A stretch of DNA of 64,000 nt, taken from an uncultured Myxococcales bacterium (GTDB lineage: Bacteria; Myxococcota_A; UBA9042). The DNA is taken from positions 1 through 64,000 of the forward strand of contig CAIYBN010000144.1 of the NCBI GenBank assembly GCA_903924465.1, given 5' to 3'. Both the position numbers and the translations under genes were made by a program. Below, in pieces: positions 1 to 8,852 of this stretch; the stretch's first letter is position 1, and each line of letters opens with the position of its first letter. The notes under the pieces are model-generated. The model saw only the letters and a program-made list of their open reading frames with translations. It did not search any database and was not told the origin of the DNA.

Positions 1-119
1 GATGCAGCAGCGGATGAAGCGGTCGGGGATTCGGTGGAGTCACGCTGGAAGCCCGCCGATGCTGGCGCTGCGGGCGGCGTGGCGGTGCGAGCCGGCGGTG
101 GCGCTACGGGCGGCTTGAA

Positions 120-824
120 TCAGTCTGCGGATGCGCCCACGCGGCTCGTGGGGTCCTGGTCCTGCGGCGCCGGGCCGACGCCCAGCTCAGCCCAGATCTC
201 AGCGAATTCCTGCCTTGGCACATGGGCACTGAGCACGATCAGCGCGTTGTTGGAGGAATCAACCAACAAGTGTTTCAAGAGTTGGCGAATCGGGTATGAC
301 TGGCCCACTTCGAGAACGAGCGGATCAGGATCGACAGGAGCCTCCGTGACCGCTGGCGGGTGGTCATAGAGCAGTGGCCTATCCAAGCCGAGTTCACTCG
401 TGCCCGATCCGCGCACCCACGCGACCGCGATGGGCAGCTTCAACAGACTGCCCGCAATGAATCGCTCTTCCGCGCCCAACGTGAACTGCTCGCACGAGGA
501 CAAGTCCACGACGCGAACTGCCGCACGAACGACGCCGTGCACTTTGGCGTCGCGCAAGATCCCTTCCACCTTCTGCTGCAAACCATCCATCCCCCCCGCC
601 GCGCTCGCGGTGGGGTCGCAGGACAGTTGCGGCCGGGTGCGCACGGTGGCAGGCGCTTGCGCCGCATCGACGCGTCGATGTGAATTCGACAGGATGGACA
701 TAAATTCTGAATCTGGCACGATGGGGAGCGCGATGCCCACAGCGAATCCACACCCCAGGAGCAGCAGATACCGCCATGGGAAGCGGACTGCGAAGTGGGT
801 GGGCTGTGGACTTGCTAGCTGCAT
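120..824 (-). CDS. Shortened serine hydrolase of the beta-lactamase/PBP fold
   Basis: The predicted protein has 234 residues. A membrane segment near residues 19-37 suggests it is anchored and faces the periplasm. It carries the S-L-L-K nucleophile motif (S126, K129) and, 64 residues later, an S-S-N motif (S190-N192), the spacing of class A beta-lactamases and related D,D-peptidases. The family normally continues about 100 residues to a K-T/S-G motif, but this reading frame stops about 40 residues after S-S-N. The downstream sequence to the window edge is Pro/Ala-rich in that frame and shows no K-T-G. It may therefore be truncated or inactive. I chose the start at 824 because GGAG lies 6 bases upstream; an in-frame ATG at 851 is the alternative. 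Enzyme activity is not established. Confidence 0.6.
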   Translation of the reverse strand: MQLASPQPTHFAVRFPWRYLLLLGCGFAVGIALPIVPDSEFMSILSNSHRRVDAAQAPATVRTRPQLSCDPTASAAGGMDGLQQKVEGILRDAKVHGVVRAAVRVVDLSSCEQFTLGAEERFIAGSLLKLPIAVAWVRGSGTSELGLDRPLLYDHPPAVTEAPVDPDPLVLEVGQSYPIRQLLKHLLVDSSNNALIVLSAHVPRQEFAEIWAELGVGPAPQDQDPTSRVGASAD

Positions 825-1238
825 CGGGCACTCCAGCTTGCAGAGTGTCATCGCCCGCCTGTGATTGCATCAGGCTTTGCATTTGCACATCAAGCTGGCG
901 ATCTATACACACATTTTCAGACACAACTGTAAGTCGCCACACCCAATTGGCCGCGCTCCAGGCGGACGACAACCTCGTAACATCTTGCTTTTAAGCGCTA
1001 TGTGACAATCAGACGATGCGTCTTCCCCATGAGGCGTCGTCGCAACCGCGCACTTCATCTATTTCGACATTTATCACCACAGAGCTTTACATGTGGTTTG
1101 GCGACCCCTTGTCGCCAGCGTCGCGCCAAATGGCCTGGCGAGGTCGGTTCGCACCATTTCCATACTATTTCGATAGACATTATGGCGTCGCATCAGTATT
1201 CTGCCCTACGACGTTGTCGAACCGACGTCGGAGGCCCC
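825..1238. other. Intergenic region between divergent genes
   Basis: This 414-base gap separates the divergently oriented serine hydrolase and sulfate-binding protein genes. It must hold promoters for both. Bases 1155-1200 are richer in A and T than the surroundings, but I could not assign -35/-10 boxes. No RNA gene or convincing small reading frame was seen. The sulfate-binding frame is open back to 1002, but the signal peptide and ribosome-binding site place its start at 1239. Confidence 0.5.
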
Positions 1239-2285
1239 ATGTCGTCGTTTGAATCTGATGCCCGCCCCCGTTTCGCCGCTCCCGTTTGGTTGCTTTGGCT
1301 CTTCGCCGCGGTTTCTGCGTGTGCCAAGCCGACCGGCGCGACGTCAGACAAAGCTATTGAAATCCTGAATGTCTCTTACGATCCGACCCGGGAACTTTAC
1401 CAGGACGTCAACGCCCGATTTGCCCAGGCTTGGAAGGCCAAGACCGGTCAGGACATCCGCTTCAGCCAGTCTCACGGCGGTTCTGGCAAGCAGGCACGCG
1501 CGGTCATCGACGGCCTGAATGCGGACGTCGTCACGCTGGCGCTGGCGGGGGACATTGACCAGATTGCCGAAAGAACGGGCAAAATTCCGGCCGATTGGCA
1601 GACGCGATTGCCGGATCACAGCGCGCCATATACGTCGACGATTGTGTTTCTCGTGCGCAAAGGCAATCCGAAGGCGGTGCGTGACTGGGGCGACCTGGTC
1701 AAGGGCGACATCCAGGTCATCACGCCCAACCCGAAGACGGGCGGCGGCGCGCGCTGGAACTATCTCGCGGCGTGGGGTTGGGCGGCGAAGGCTTTTGCCA
1801 ACGACGAGGTCAAGACGCGGGCGTTCGTGAAGGCGCTGTACCAGCACGTGCCGATCATGGATACCGGCGCGCGCGGGGCGAGCATGACGTTTGTCCAGCG
1901 CGGTCAGGGCGACGTCCTGATCACGTGGGAGAACGAGGCGATTCTGACCCGCGACGAGGTGGGCAAGGGCGACTATGAAATCGTCTACCCGAGCCTGTCG
2001 ATTCTGACCGAGCCCAGCGTCGCGGTGGTGGAAAGCGTCGCGAAGACCAAGGGTACGCTGGACGTCGCCAACGCGTACTTGCGGTTTCTGTACACGCCGG
2101 AAGGGCAGGACCTCGTGGCGCGCCATCACTACCGGCCGCGCGATCCCGCGGTGCTGGCGCGCTACGCGGCCGTCTTTCCCAAGCTCGAGTTGGTCACGCT
2201 GGAGCAGGTGGCGGGCGATTGGAAGCGTGCGAATGCACAACACTTTGCCGACGGCGGTTCCTTCGACCAGATTTACGTGAAGTGA
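1239..2285 (+). CDS. Sulfate/thiosulfate ABC transporter substrate-binding protein (Sbp/CysP type), lipoprotein
   Basis: The 348-residue protein looks like the periplasmic receptor that delivers sulfate or thiosulfate to a CysTWA-type importer. It shows the family's S-H-G-G-S-G-K-Q phosphate/sulfate-loop segment, the N-A-D-V-V-T-L-A-L-A-G-D strand and the N-P-K-T-G-G-G-A-R-W-N-Y signature. Unlike the usual soluble form, its signal peptide ends in a lipobox-like V-S-A-C, so it is probably lipid-anchored. The start is the ATG after a GGAGG box four bases upstream. No permease or ATPase genes lie beside it, so it must work with transporter parts encoded elsewhere or serve another binding role. 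The family assignment is firm; the exact ligand is inferred. Confidence 0.9.
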   Translation: MSSFESDARPRFAAPVWLLWLFAAVSACAKPTGATSDKAIEILNVSYDPTRELYQDVNARFAQAWKAKTGQDIRFSQSHGGSGKQARAVIDGLNADVVTLALAGDIDQIAERTGKIPADWQTRLPDHSAPYTSTIVFLVRKGNPKAVRDWGDLVKGDIQVITPNPKTGGGARWNYLAAWGWAAKAFANDEVKTRAFVKALYQHVPIMDTGARGASMTFVQRGQGDVLITWENEAILTRDEVGKGDYEIVYPSLSILTEPSVAVVESVAKTKGTLDVANAYLRFLYTPEGQDLVARHHYRPRDPAVLARYAAVFPKLELVTLEQVAGDWKRANAQHFADGGSFDQIYVK

Positions 2286-2409
2286 TGGCGTCGCGTTCGC
2301 CGGGTCGCACACGACGCCACGTCGATCGTTCTTGACGCCCCCTCGACGCAGGTTCAGTCTCGCAGCATCGGGTCGGCCGCACACTTGCGCGCGGGCGGAG
2401 GGGTGCGAC

Positions 2410-3474
2410 ATGGCGACGAACAGCAGTTCCCGGCCCATCTCCCAGACCATTCAGGCGACGCCCGCAGCGCTTGTCGCGAAGGACCGCGTGCACACCGGCT
2501 TCTTCAAGACGCCGTTTCGCAAGGTCAACCTGCTCGACGCCAGCCACATGGGCGGGAAGCTTGGCCGGCCGCTGCGCTGGTTGCGCTTGAAGGAATGGGT
2601 CGGTTTCGCGTTTGACCACCCGCGGCTGTACGGCGCGATGATCATCCAGAACGCCAAGTACGCGGCCAGCGGCACGGTCTATGTGTTCGACCGCGAAACT
2701 CGCAAGAAATACGAATGGTTGATCGTCAATCTACCGGGCACGGTGCGCTTGCCGGAAAACCTGTGGAAAGGCGTGAGCCATTGCGCGTTGGGTGCCAAGG
2801 AGATGCACTTTGCCCATCACCTGACAGCTGGTCACCACGATGTGCGCGTGCGCTTTCCAGCGAGCGGCGGGATGCCTGCCTTTGCCGCGGATTTGCGGCT
2901 GCATCAGGACATCCAGACCGTCGATCCGCTGGTGGTCAGCCTGCCGATTGCGCCGGACCATCACACGTACACCCACAAATCGCCGCTGCGTCTGGAGGGC
3001 ACGGTGCACATCGGCGGCGAGGCGTTTCACTATGATCCGCAACGCGATTTGGGGGCGCTGGACGAACAAAAAACCTTCTATCCCTACCAATCTCGTTGGC
3101 ATTGGGCGTGCTTTGTCGGCCGGTCTCTGGCGGGGCGGGAAATTGCCATCAACCTGGTGAACCAGATGACCCCCGAGGACCAGCCCGGCGAGGACGCGAT
3201 GTGGATTGATGGCCACCTCATGCTGCTGAAGCGCGCGAAATTCCTGGCGGATCCAGAGCGCGGCTGCTTTCACCTGGAGGACGAGGCGGGACGCGTGCGC
3301 CTGCGGTTCGTCGCAGAGGGCGCGAAGGAAGAAAAGCGGAATTGGCGCGTCGCAACGCTGGATTATGCCCAGCACTTTGGCCGGTACTTTGGCGAATTGG
3401 TGGATGCGCACGGGAATCCCCATCGGATTGATGGGATTTATGGCGTCGTGGAAGAGATGCGAGCGCGGTTTTGA
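2410..3474 (+). CDS. DUF2804 family protein
   Basis: This 354-residue protein resembles the DUF2804 family, beta-rich proteins of unknown function found in proteobacteria and fungi. Visible features are an N-terminal T-G-F-F-K-T segment, a W-H-W-A-C motif in the middle and a C-terminal G-E-L-V-D-A-H-G segment. There is no signal peptide or membrane helix, so a cytoplasmic location is likely. The ATG at 2410 follows a GGAGGGG box seven bases away; an in-frame ATG at 2332 has no such signal. It converges on the downstream barrel gene with only 21 bases between them. No function can be stated beyond the family. Confidence 0.8.
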   Translation: MATNSSSRPISQTIQATPAALVAKDRVHTGFFKTPFRKVNLLDASHMGGKLGRPLRWLRLKEWVGFAFDHPRLYGAMIIQNAKYAASGTVYVFDRETRKKYEWLIVNLPGTVRLPENLWKGVSHCALGAKEMHFAHHLTAGHHDVRVRFPASGGMPAFAADLRLHQDIQTVDPLVVSLPIAPDHHTYTHKSPLRLEGTVHIGGEAFHYDPQRDLGALDEQKTFYPYQSRWHWACFVGRSLAGREIAINLVNQMTPEDQPGEDAMWIDGHLMLLKRAKFLADPERGCFHLEDEAGRVRLRFVAEGAKEEKRNWRVATLDYAQHFGRYFGELVDAHGNPHRIDGIYGVVEEMRARF

Positions 3475-3495
3475 CGGGCGCCTTTCGCCGCCGGC

Positions 3496-4092
3496 TTACA
3501 GCCAGCCGCCGATCGTCGTGGCGAGGCCGAAGACCGTGACCTTGGCGCCGTCGCCGCTGGTGCCGGCGACGCTGGTGCTGGACGTCAGGTCGGTGCGGAA
3601 CTCAGGGCCGATGCCGATGAAGAAATGCGTCACGGGATGCCAAAGGACCGGCACGAAGATCTCCATGCCAAAGGTGCCGTACGAGTACTTGTCGCCGCTG
3701 ATGGTCGTGCTGGACGTGGCGTAGGCGAAGGAGAGCTCGGGCAGGATCGACAGCTTGGGCATCAGGTTGAAGTTGTAGCCGCCGAAGATGCCGATGCCAA
3801 AGCTGGTGATGTTGGAGCCGGTGTCCGGTGAGCGGACGGACCCGGAGATGGCGCCGCCGACCAGCACGTTGTCGATGACGAAGTAGCCGACGCGCGGCGA
3901 GATCTCGAAGTTGAAGTCGGTGGAGGAGCCACCGGCCGGAGCCGAGGTCGTCACCGACGACAGCGAGAGGCTGCCGGACGGCACAAACTGGCCCTTTTGA
4001 CCGAATTCCACCTCGCCGGGACCGCCAGCCGCCCACGCGGGCAACGCGACAAGAGCCGAGATCAACACGATGGCCAATTGCATGAGCTTCAT
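3496..4092 (-). CDS. Small outer-membrane beta-barrel protein
   Basis: The 198-residue product begins with a clear Sec signal peptide (about residues 1-22, ending A-W-A-A). Alternating hydrophobic strands rich in Gly, Ser, Thr and aromatic residues follow, and the chain ends near a tryptophan. The strand pattern fits the opacity-type small barrels (OMP_b-brl). The start at 4092 follows GGAGG with five bases of spacing. It is transcribed alone and divergently from the cutinase-like gene. Its role may be structural or permeability-related; the sequence does not say which. Confidence 0.75.
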   Translation of the reverse strand: MKLMQLAIVLISALVALPAWAAGGPGEVEFGQKGQFVPSGSLSLSSVTTSAPAGGSSTDFNFEISPRVGYFVIDNVLVGGAISGSVRSPDTGSNITSFGIGIFGGYNFNLMPKLSILPELSFAYATSSTTISGDKYSYGTFGMEIFVPVLWHPVTHFFIGIGPEFRTDLTSSTSVAGTSGDGAKVTVFGLATTIGGWL

Positions 4093-4518
4093 GGATTCCT
4101 CCGTCAGCACGGCCACTTCGCGACCGGCAACCGGTGAATCCGGTGTCATCGCGAGGGCGATGCATCGTCAAGCTAGCGCGCATTCGTCGCGGCGCAATCC
4201 TGGGCCGAGCCGGCTTGGACGCGGCAATCCGCGGAGGGTTTTGCGCGCTTCGGCGGTCCCGCGATGCCGCAGCGGGCTCTGACCACGCCGCGGAAATTCC
4301 CGCGCACTTCCCCGGCAGAATCCACGTTTGCCGAGGATCCACTGCCTACGCGGATCCGACCGGATCGTCGCCAGCTGATGAAAACGTTTCGGCAAATTGC
4401 GAATCCACCGCACCGGGCACGACCGTTGCACAGGGCTCAGGCGCCCGGTCGTCTGTGAGACGGGCGCCCACCGCTTGCTAACGCATCGATGGCCACACGC
4501 GCAACAACGGAGTCCGAC
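4093..4518. other. Intergenic region between divergent barrel and cutinase genes
   Basis: This 426-base stretch separates two divergent genes and presumably holds both promoters. It contains several short inverted repeats, the clearest being the hairpin at 4440-4468. A frame is open from 4489, but no ribosome-binding site supports a start before 4519. No RNA gene was recognised. Confidence 0.5.
4440..4468 (+). promoter_or_regulatory. Hairpin in the leader of the cutinase-like gene
   Basis: GGCGCCCG at 4440-4447 pairs perfectly with CGGGCGCC at 4461-4468 across a 13-base loop, ending 50 bases before the ATG at 4519. It could be a leader structure, an operator or a weak terminator. There is no U-tract after it. 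Confidence 0.35.
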
Positions 4519-5286
4519 ATGCGAATTTCCTGGATGTTTCTCAGCTCCTTCCTGCTGGCCGCCTGCGCGGCGTCGACTCCGGCGGCCACCAGCGCCGATG
4601 ATGCCGACACCGTCACGACCGACACCGCCACCAGCGAAACAGCCGGCACCGATGCCAGCGGCCAGGACACCAGCGCCTGCGCGGCCGTGCACATCATCAC
4701 CGCGCGCGCATCGGCCGAGGCGGCGGGCGAAGGCCGCACCAAAGCGCTCATCGACCAAATCGTCAGCACCAGCACCCAGACCGTGACGCGCGCCGCGGTC
4801 GTCTACCCCGCGACGCTCACCAACTATGCCGGCAGCTCGGCCGCCGGCGTCACCGCTTTGAAGACCCAGCTCACCGCGCAAGTGCAGAGCTGTCCCACCC
4901 AAAAAATCGTCCTCGCCGGTTACTCGCAAGGCGCGCACGTCATCCTCGACGTGCTCGGCGGCGGCGGCGGCAGCACGTTGGGCGCGCTCACCGATCCCAT
5001 CGATGCCTCCATCGCCAGCCACGTCGTCGTCGCGGTCTCCTTTGGCGATCCGCGCCACGTCATCAACCAGTCGTTTGACCAAGGCACGTCGCAGCACAAC
5101 GGCATGTTCCCACGCACGGACGCGCAGCTGCAGGTGCTGGGCGGCTATGCCGCGCGGATCCAAGCGTACTGCGATACCGATGACAAGTATTGCGATAGCG
5201 GGACGAGTATTTCGATCCATACCTCGTATCTGAGCCGGTATCAGGATGCGGCGGCGGCGTTTGTGTTGGGGAAGATTGGCGGGTGA
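4519..5286 (+). CDS. Cutinase-family serine esterase, lipoprotein
   Basis: The 255-residue protein starts with a short signal peptide ending in the lipobox L-A-A-C. An Asp/Thr/Ser-rich linker of about 35 residues follows, then an alpha/beta-hydrolase of the cutinase/acetylxylan esterase type. The nucleophile elbow is G-Y-S-Q-G. A D-D-K-Y-C-D segment and a following S-I-H-T motif supply the likely catalytic Asp and His, as in cutinases, and paired cysteines (S-C-P-T and Y-C-D) fit the family's disulfides. It probably hydrolyses ester bonds in lipids or polysaccharides at the cell surface; the substrate is unknown. The start follows GGAG six bases upstream. Confidence 0.85.
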   Translation: MRISWMFLSSFLLAACAASTPAATSADDADTVTTDTATSETAGTDASGQDTSACAAVHIITARASAEAAGEGRTKALIDQIVSTSTQTVTRAAVVYPATLTNYAGSSAAGVTALKTQLTAQVQSCPTQKIVLAGYSQGAHVILDVLGGGGGSTLGALTDPIDASIASHVVVAVSFGDPRHVINQSFDQGTSQHNGMFPRTDAQLQVLGGYAARIQAYCDTDDKYCDSGTSISIHTSYLSRYQDAAAAFVLGKIGG

Positions 5287-5524
5287 GATGGGCGGATTGG
5301 CTGGCGGACACGTTGGCCAGTCTGCCGAGCACTCTGACCGACCCACCGGCGCCGCAATGAGCGATGGAGTCTCTGCGCAAGAATCAGGGCGCGGATCCGC
5401 TCGATTGCAAGCTTCAGAACCGCATTGACCAGACACCCCAGATCCGGCACTGTGCACCTGCCATGTGTCGGACAGCGTGGATCCGGAAGCACCATGGCCA
5501 CGGTTCTTTGCCTCGGGGTGCAGG

Positions 5525-8500
5525 ATGCGGAAGTGCGCAGGGATGGCGGCGGAACGACACGTAGTCTTGGCCGTTCTGCTGATCGCGCTGGCCTCGGCAT
5601 GCGGCGACCAGAAGCCGGTGGCGGCCGTGGCGACGCTGGGCGGCGAGGATGCGGACGCGGCGGATGATCTGACCAGCGCCGACGGCACGGACCTGCCCGA
5701 CGCGGCGACAGCGGATACCGCACCCGACGACGTGACGCCGGACGCGGGAACCGACGCCGCAGTCGGCGTGGATGCAGACGCCGCGCCTGACGCCTTGGAC
5801 ACAGCCGATAACGCGGATGTGGGCGACGCGCAGGACGTCGCCGACGTCGCGGATGCAGTCGACGCGGCAACCGAGATCGCCGGCACGGATGCCGCAGGTC
5901 CGGACAACGGCACCGACGCCGAGGCACCGGATGTTGGCGCGGATGTCGCCGAGGGCACGGACGCGGCCGCCGTCGATACCCAAGATGCCGGGACGGATGC
6001 CGCGACGGGCTGCAAGTCGGCCGGCGATTGCCCGGCGGCGGGCGATGCGTGCCACGTGGCGGTGTGCAATCTGGATGGCTCGTGCGGGTTTGGCAATGCC
6101 GCGGATGGCAAGGTGTGCACAAACGCCGGGTCCTGCGCGGGTGCGGGGACGTGCGCGACAGGTGTGTGCGTGACGGCGCAGGGGCCGCTGACGGCGGCGA
6201 ATGTGTCGACGGTGGCGGGGAGTGGCTTGGCTGGTGCCCAGGACGGCGCGCCGGCCAGCGCCTCGTTCAATCAGCCGTACGGTCTCGCGCATTTGAGCGA
6301 TGGCGGGATGGTTGTGACTGACCTGGACGGCAACCGGGTGCGCCAAATCAAGGCCGATGGGACGGTCAGCACGCTGGCAGGTACCGGTTCGGCAGGCAGT
6401 GCTGATGGACCTGCGGCAAGCGCGACGTTCAACCAACCAAAGGGGATCGCCGTCGCAGCAAATGGCGACATCTTCATCGTCGATCAGGCAAATCATCGCA
6501 TTCGTCGGCTCAGCGGAGGGGTGGTGACGACATTCGCCGGCGCCACTGCGGGTTTCAAGGATGGCATCGGAACCGGCGCGCTTTTCAACAATCCGGTCGA
6601 TCTCCAGTTCGCTCCAGACGGGACCCTTTGGGTCGCCGACCAAACCAATAACCGGATTCGCCGCATCCTGCCGGATGGCACAGTGACGACCGTGATCGGC
6701 AATGGGACGGCGGGGACTGTAGACGGCCCGGTCGGCAACTCGCAGGTGAATGCCCCCCAGCGCCTCGCCGTGGCGGCCGATCGGACCTTGTACTTCATGG
6801 ACGGCGGGGCGTTCCGACTCCGGAAACTCAGCCCCGATGGCACTACGGTCAGCACAGTCACTGGGACGACGAGTGGCTATGTCGATGGCCCGACCGCAAC
6901 CGCGAAGTTGGGAGCGACTGGCGGCATCGCTTTGGTCGGCCAGGCCATTGTCCTGAGCGACCGTGACGCCAATCGAATCCGAGTAGTTGCACCCGACGGC
7001 ACCGTCGGCACACTCGCGGGCAGCGGCGCGACCTCGTATCTCGACGGCGCGCCGAGTTCCGCAACCTTTGGCTACCTGAACGGACTGGCCACCGACAAGG
7101 GCGGCAACGTTTGGATTGCCGACGGCAACAACAACCGCATCCGCAAACTCACCTTCACCTTCCCCACCTGCAACGACAACAACCCCTGCACGACCGACAC
7201 CTGCGCCAGCAACGCCTGCACCTTCACCCAGCTCGCCGCCGGCACCAGCTGCGACGACGGCACGCCGTGCACCACCGGCGACGTGTGCACTGGCGCGGGC
7301 GCGTGCGTGGGCGCGGCCAAGGACTGCGATGACAAGAACGTGTGCACGGCGGACTACTGCAACCCGCTGACGGTGGGCTGCAGCCACATCGCCATCGCCA
7401 ATTGGGCGACCTGCGACGACGGCAGCGCGTGCACGAGCGGGGACACGTGTTTCTACGGGAGCTGCATGGCGTCGCCGGTCGGGACGGTGGGCACGATTGC
7501 GGGGAGCGGGACGGCGGGGTATTTGGATGGACCGGGTAGTTCGGCGCAGTTCAACTCGCCCAAGGCCATTTCGAGTCTTCCGGACGGCTCCATGCTCGTC
7601 GCAGAGTTCAAGAACAACCGTATCCGCAAGCTGGGAACCAATGGCTCCGTCTCGACCTTCGCCGGCAGTGGTGCTCCTGGCGGCCAAAACGGACCAGCGG
7701 CATCTGCCCAATTCGCCGGTCCGCACGGCATTCACGTCGCGAGCACCGGCGTTGTTTACGTCTCGGACTTTTCAGGGGGCCGGATTCGAGCAATTGCGCT
7801 CGACGGCACGGTCTCTACTTTGGCGGGCGCGGCCGATGGAAGTGCCGGGTATGTGGACGCAACCGGGCCGACAGCGCGATTCAACCAACCGACGTTCATT
7901 CTTGAGGCCCCTGACGGCTCGCTCTACGTCGCCGACTACGGCAACCACGCAATTCGGAACGTGTCAGTCTCAGGCACTGTCTCGACGCTCGTCGGCGGCA
8001 AAGGCAGCGGAGGCAAAGATGGCCCGGCATCGATTGCCCAGCTGAACGGTCCAGTCGGCATGACGTTTGACCCAGCCGGCAACCTGTACATTGCTGAGAA
8101 GGTCGGACAACGCATCCGGCGCTTGGGAATTGACGGAACGGTAAGCACCGTATTCGGGAGTGGGGCAGCCGGCTTTGGCGAAGGCGTTGGAGTGCTCGGT
8201 CAATTGAACTATCCGTTTGGCATCGTTTGGGCGCCCGAGGGATTCCTTCTCGTCGCCGACCAAGTCAATTGCCGGATTCGCGCTGTCTGGCCAGACGGCT
8301 TGACAACGTCGATTGCGGGTGACGGAATGGCAGGGTACTTGGACGGAAGCGGGAACGTCGCAAAATTGAAATATCCGACCGACCTGACCTTTCTTTCGGA
8401 CGGAACGCTCGCAGTGGTGGATGACGGAAACAACCGCATCCGCAAGATCACGCTGAACTCCATCACCTGCAACGACAACAACCCCTGCACCGCCGACGCC

Positions 8501-8797
8501 TGCAACCCGGCCACGGGCGCGTGCGTGTTTACGCCCATCGCCGCGGGTGGCGCTTGCAACGACGGCAACGCTTGCACGACTGGCGATGTCTGCACAAACC
8601 TGGTCTGCGCCGGTACGCTGAACTGCCAGGACGGCGATCCATGCACGATGGACGCCTGTGACACGAAGGCCAAGAACTGCACGCACACGTTCAAGACCGG
8701 CTGGCAGGCGCCGGCGTGCACCACCTGCGCACCGGGCTTTGCTGGCAGCGACTGCGGCACCTGCACCGACGCGAGCAAGACGTGGCCGAACTGCTAA
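5525..8797 (+). CDS. Large lipoprotein with two six-repeat NHL propellers and Cys-rich modules
   Basis: The 1,090-residue protein has a signal peptide with lipobox L-A-S-A-C and then an Asp/Ala-rich linker of about 140 residues. After a short Cys-rich stretch come two sets of six NHL-type repeats (about 53 residues each, pattern T-V-S-T-L-A-G-x-G ... D-G ... N-R-I-R-K). A Cys-rich linker with the C-D-D-G-x-x-C-T motif separates them. A second Cys-rich block and an EGF-like end (T-C-A-P-G-F-A-G-S-D-C) close the chain. NHL propellers usually bind proteins, glycans or RNA; here the location is the cell surface. The start at 5525 is the best guess because a GGGGTG box precedes it; ATG 5543 is also possible. 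Confidence 0.85.
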   Translation: MRKCAGMAAERHVVLAVLLIALASACGDQKPVAAVATLGGEDADAADDLTSADGTDLPDAATADTAPDDVTPDAGTDAAVGVDADAAPDALDTADNADVGDAQDVADVADAVDAATEIAGTDAAGPDNGTDAEAPDVGADVAEGTDAAAVDTQDAGTDAATGCKSAGDCPAAGDACHVAVCNLDGSCGFGNAADGKVCTNAGSCAGAGTCATGVCVTAQGPLTAANVSTVAGSGLAGAQDGAPASASFNQPYGLAHLSDGGMVVTDLDGNRVRQIKADGTVSTLAGTGSAGSADGPAASATFNQPKGIAVAANGDIFIVDQANHRIRRLSGGVVTTFAGATAGFKDGIGTGALFNNPVDLQFAPDGTLWVADQTNNRIRRILPDGTVTTVIGNGTAGTVDGPVGNSQVNAPQRLAVAADRTLYFMDGGAFRLRKLSPDGTTVSTVTGTTSGYVDGPTATAKLGATGGIALVGQAIVLSDRDANRIRVVAPDGTVGTLAGSGATSYLDGAPSSATFGYLNGLATDKGGNVWIADGNNNRIRKLTFTFPTCNDNNPCTTDTCASNACTFTQLAAGTSCDDGTPCTTGDVCTGAGACVGAAKDCDDKNVCTADYCNPLTVGCSHIAIANWATCDDGSACTSGDTCFYGSCMASPVGTVGTIAGSGTAGYLDGPGSSAQFNSPKAISSLPDGSMLVAEFKNNRIRKLGTNGSVSTFAGSGAPGGQNGPAASAQFAGPHGIHVASTGVVYVSDFSGGRIRAIALDGTVSTLAGAADGSAGYVDATGPTARFNQPTFILEAPDGSLYVADYGNHAIRNVSVSGTVSTLVGGKGSGGKDGPASIAQLNGPVGMTFDPAGNLYIAEKVGQRIRRLGIDGTVSTVFGSGAAGFGEGVGVLGQLNYPFGIVWAPEGFLLVADQVNCRIRAVWPDGLTTSIAGDGMAGYLDGSGNVAKLKYPTDLTFLSDGTLAVVDDGNNRIRKITLNSITCNDNNPCTADACNPATGACVFTPIAAGGACNDGNACTTGDVCTNLVCAGTLNCQDGDPCTMDACDTKAKNCTHTFKTGWQAPACTTCAPGFAGSDCGTCTDASKTWPNC

Positions 8798-8852
8798 TGG
8801 CGCCGAAATGCAACCGTGCATCAATGACTCTGCAAGAGCGGAATTCCTCCCC

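Noticed and set aside
1002..1238. Longer N-terminus for the sulfate-binding protein
   Set aside because: The extra 79 codons precede the signal peptide and lack a ribosome-binding site, while GGAGG stands before ATG 1239.
4168..6270. A 700-codon minus-strand frame
   Set aside because: It overlaps the cutinase and NHL genes, both well supported on the plus strand; its translation is low-complexity.
5414..7735. A 773-codon minus-strand frame
   Set aside because: Antisense to the first NHL propeller, with no start signal or domain.
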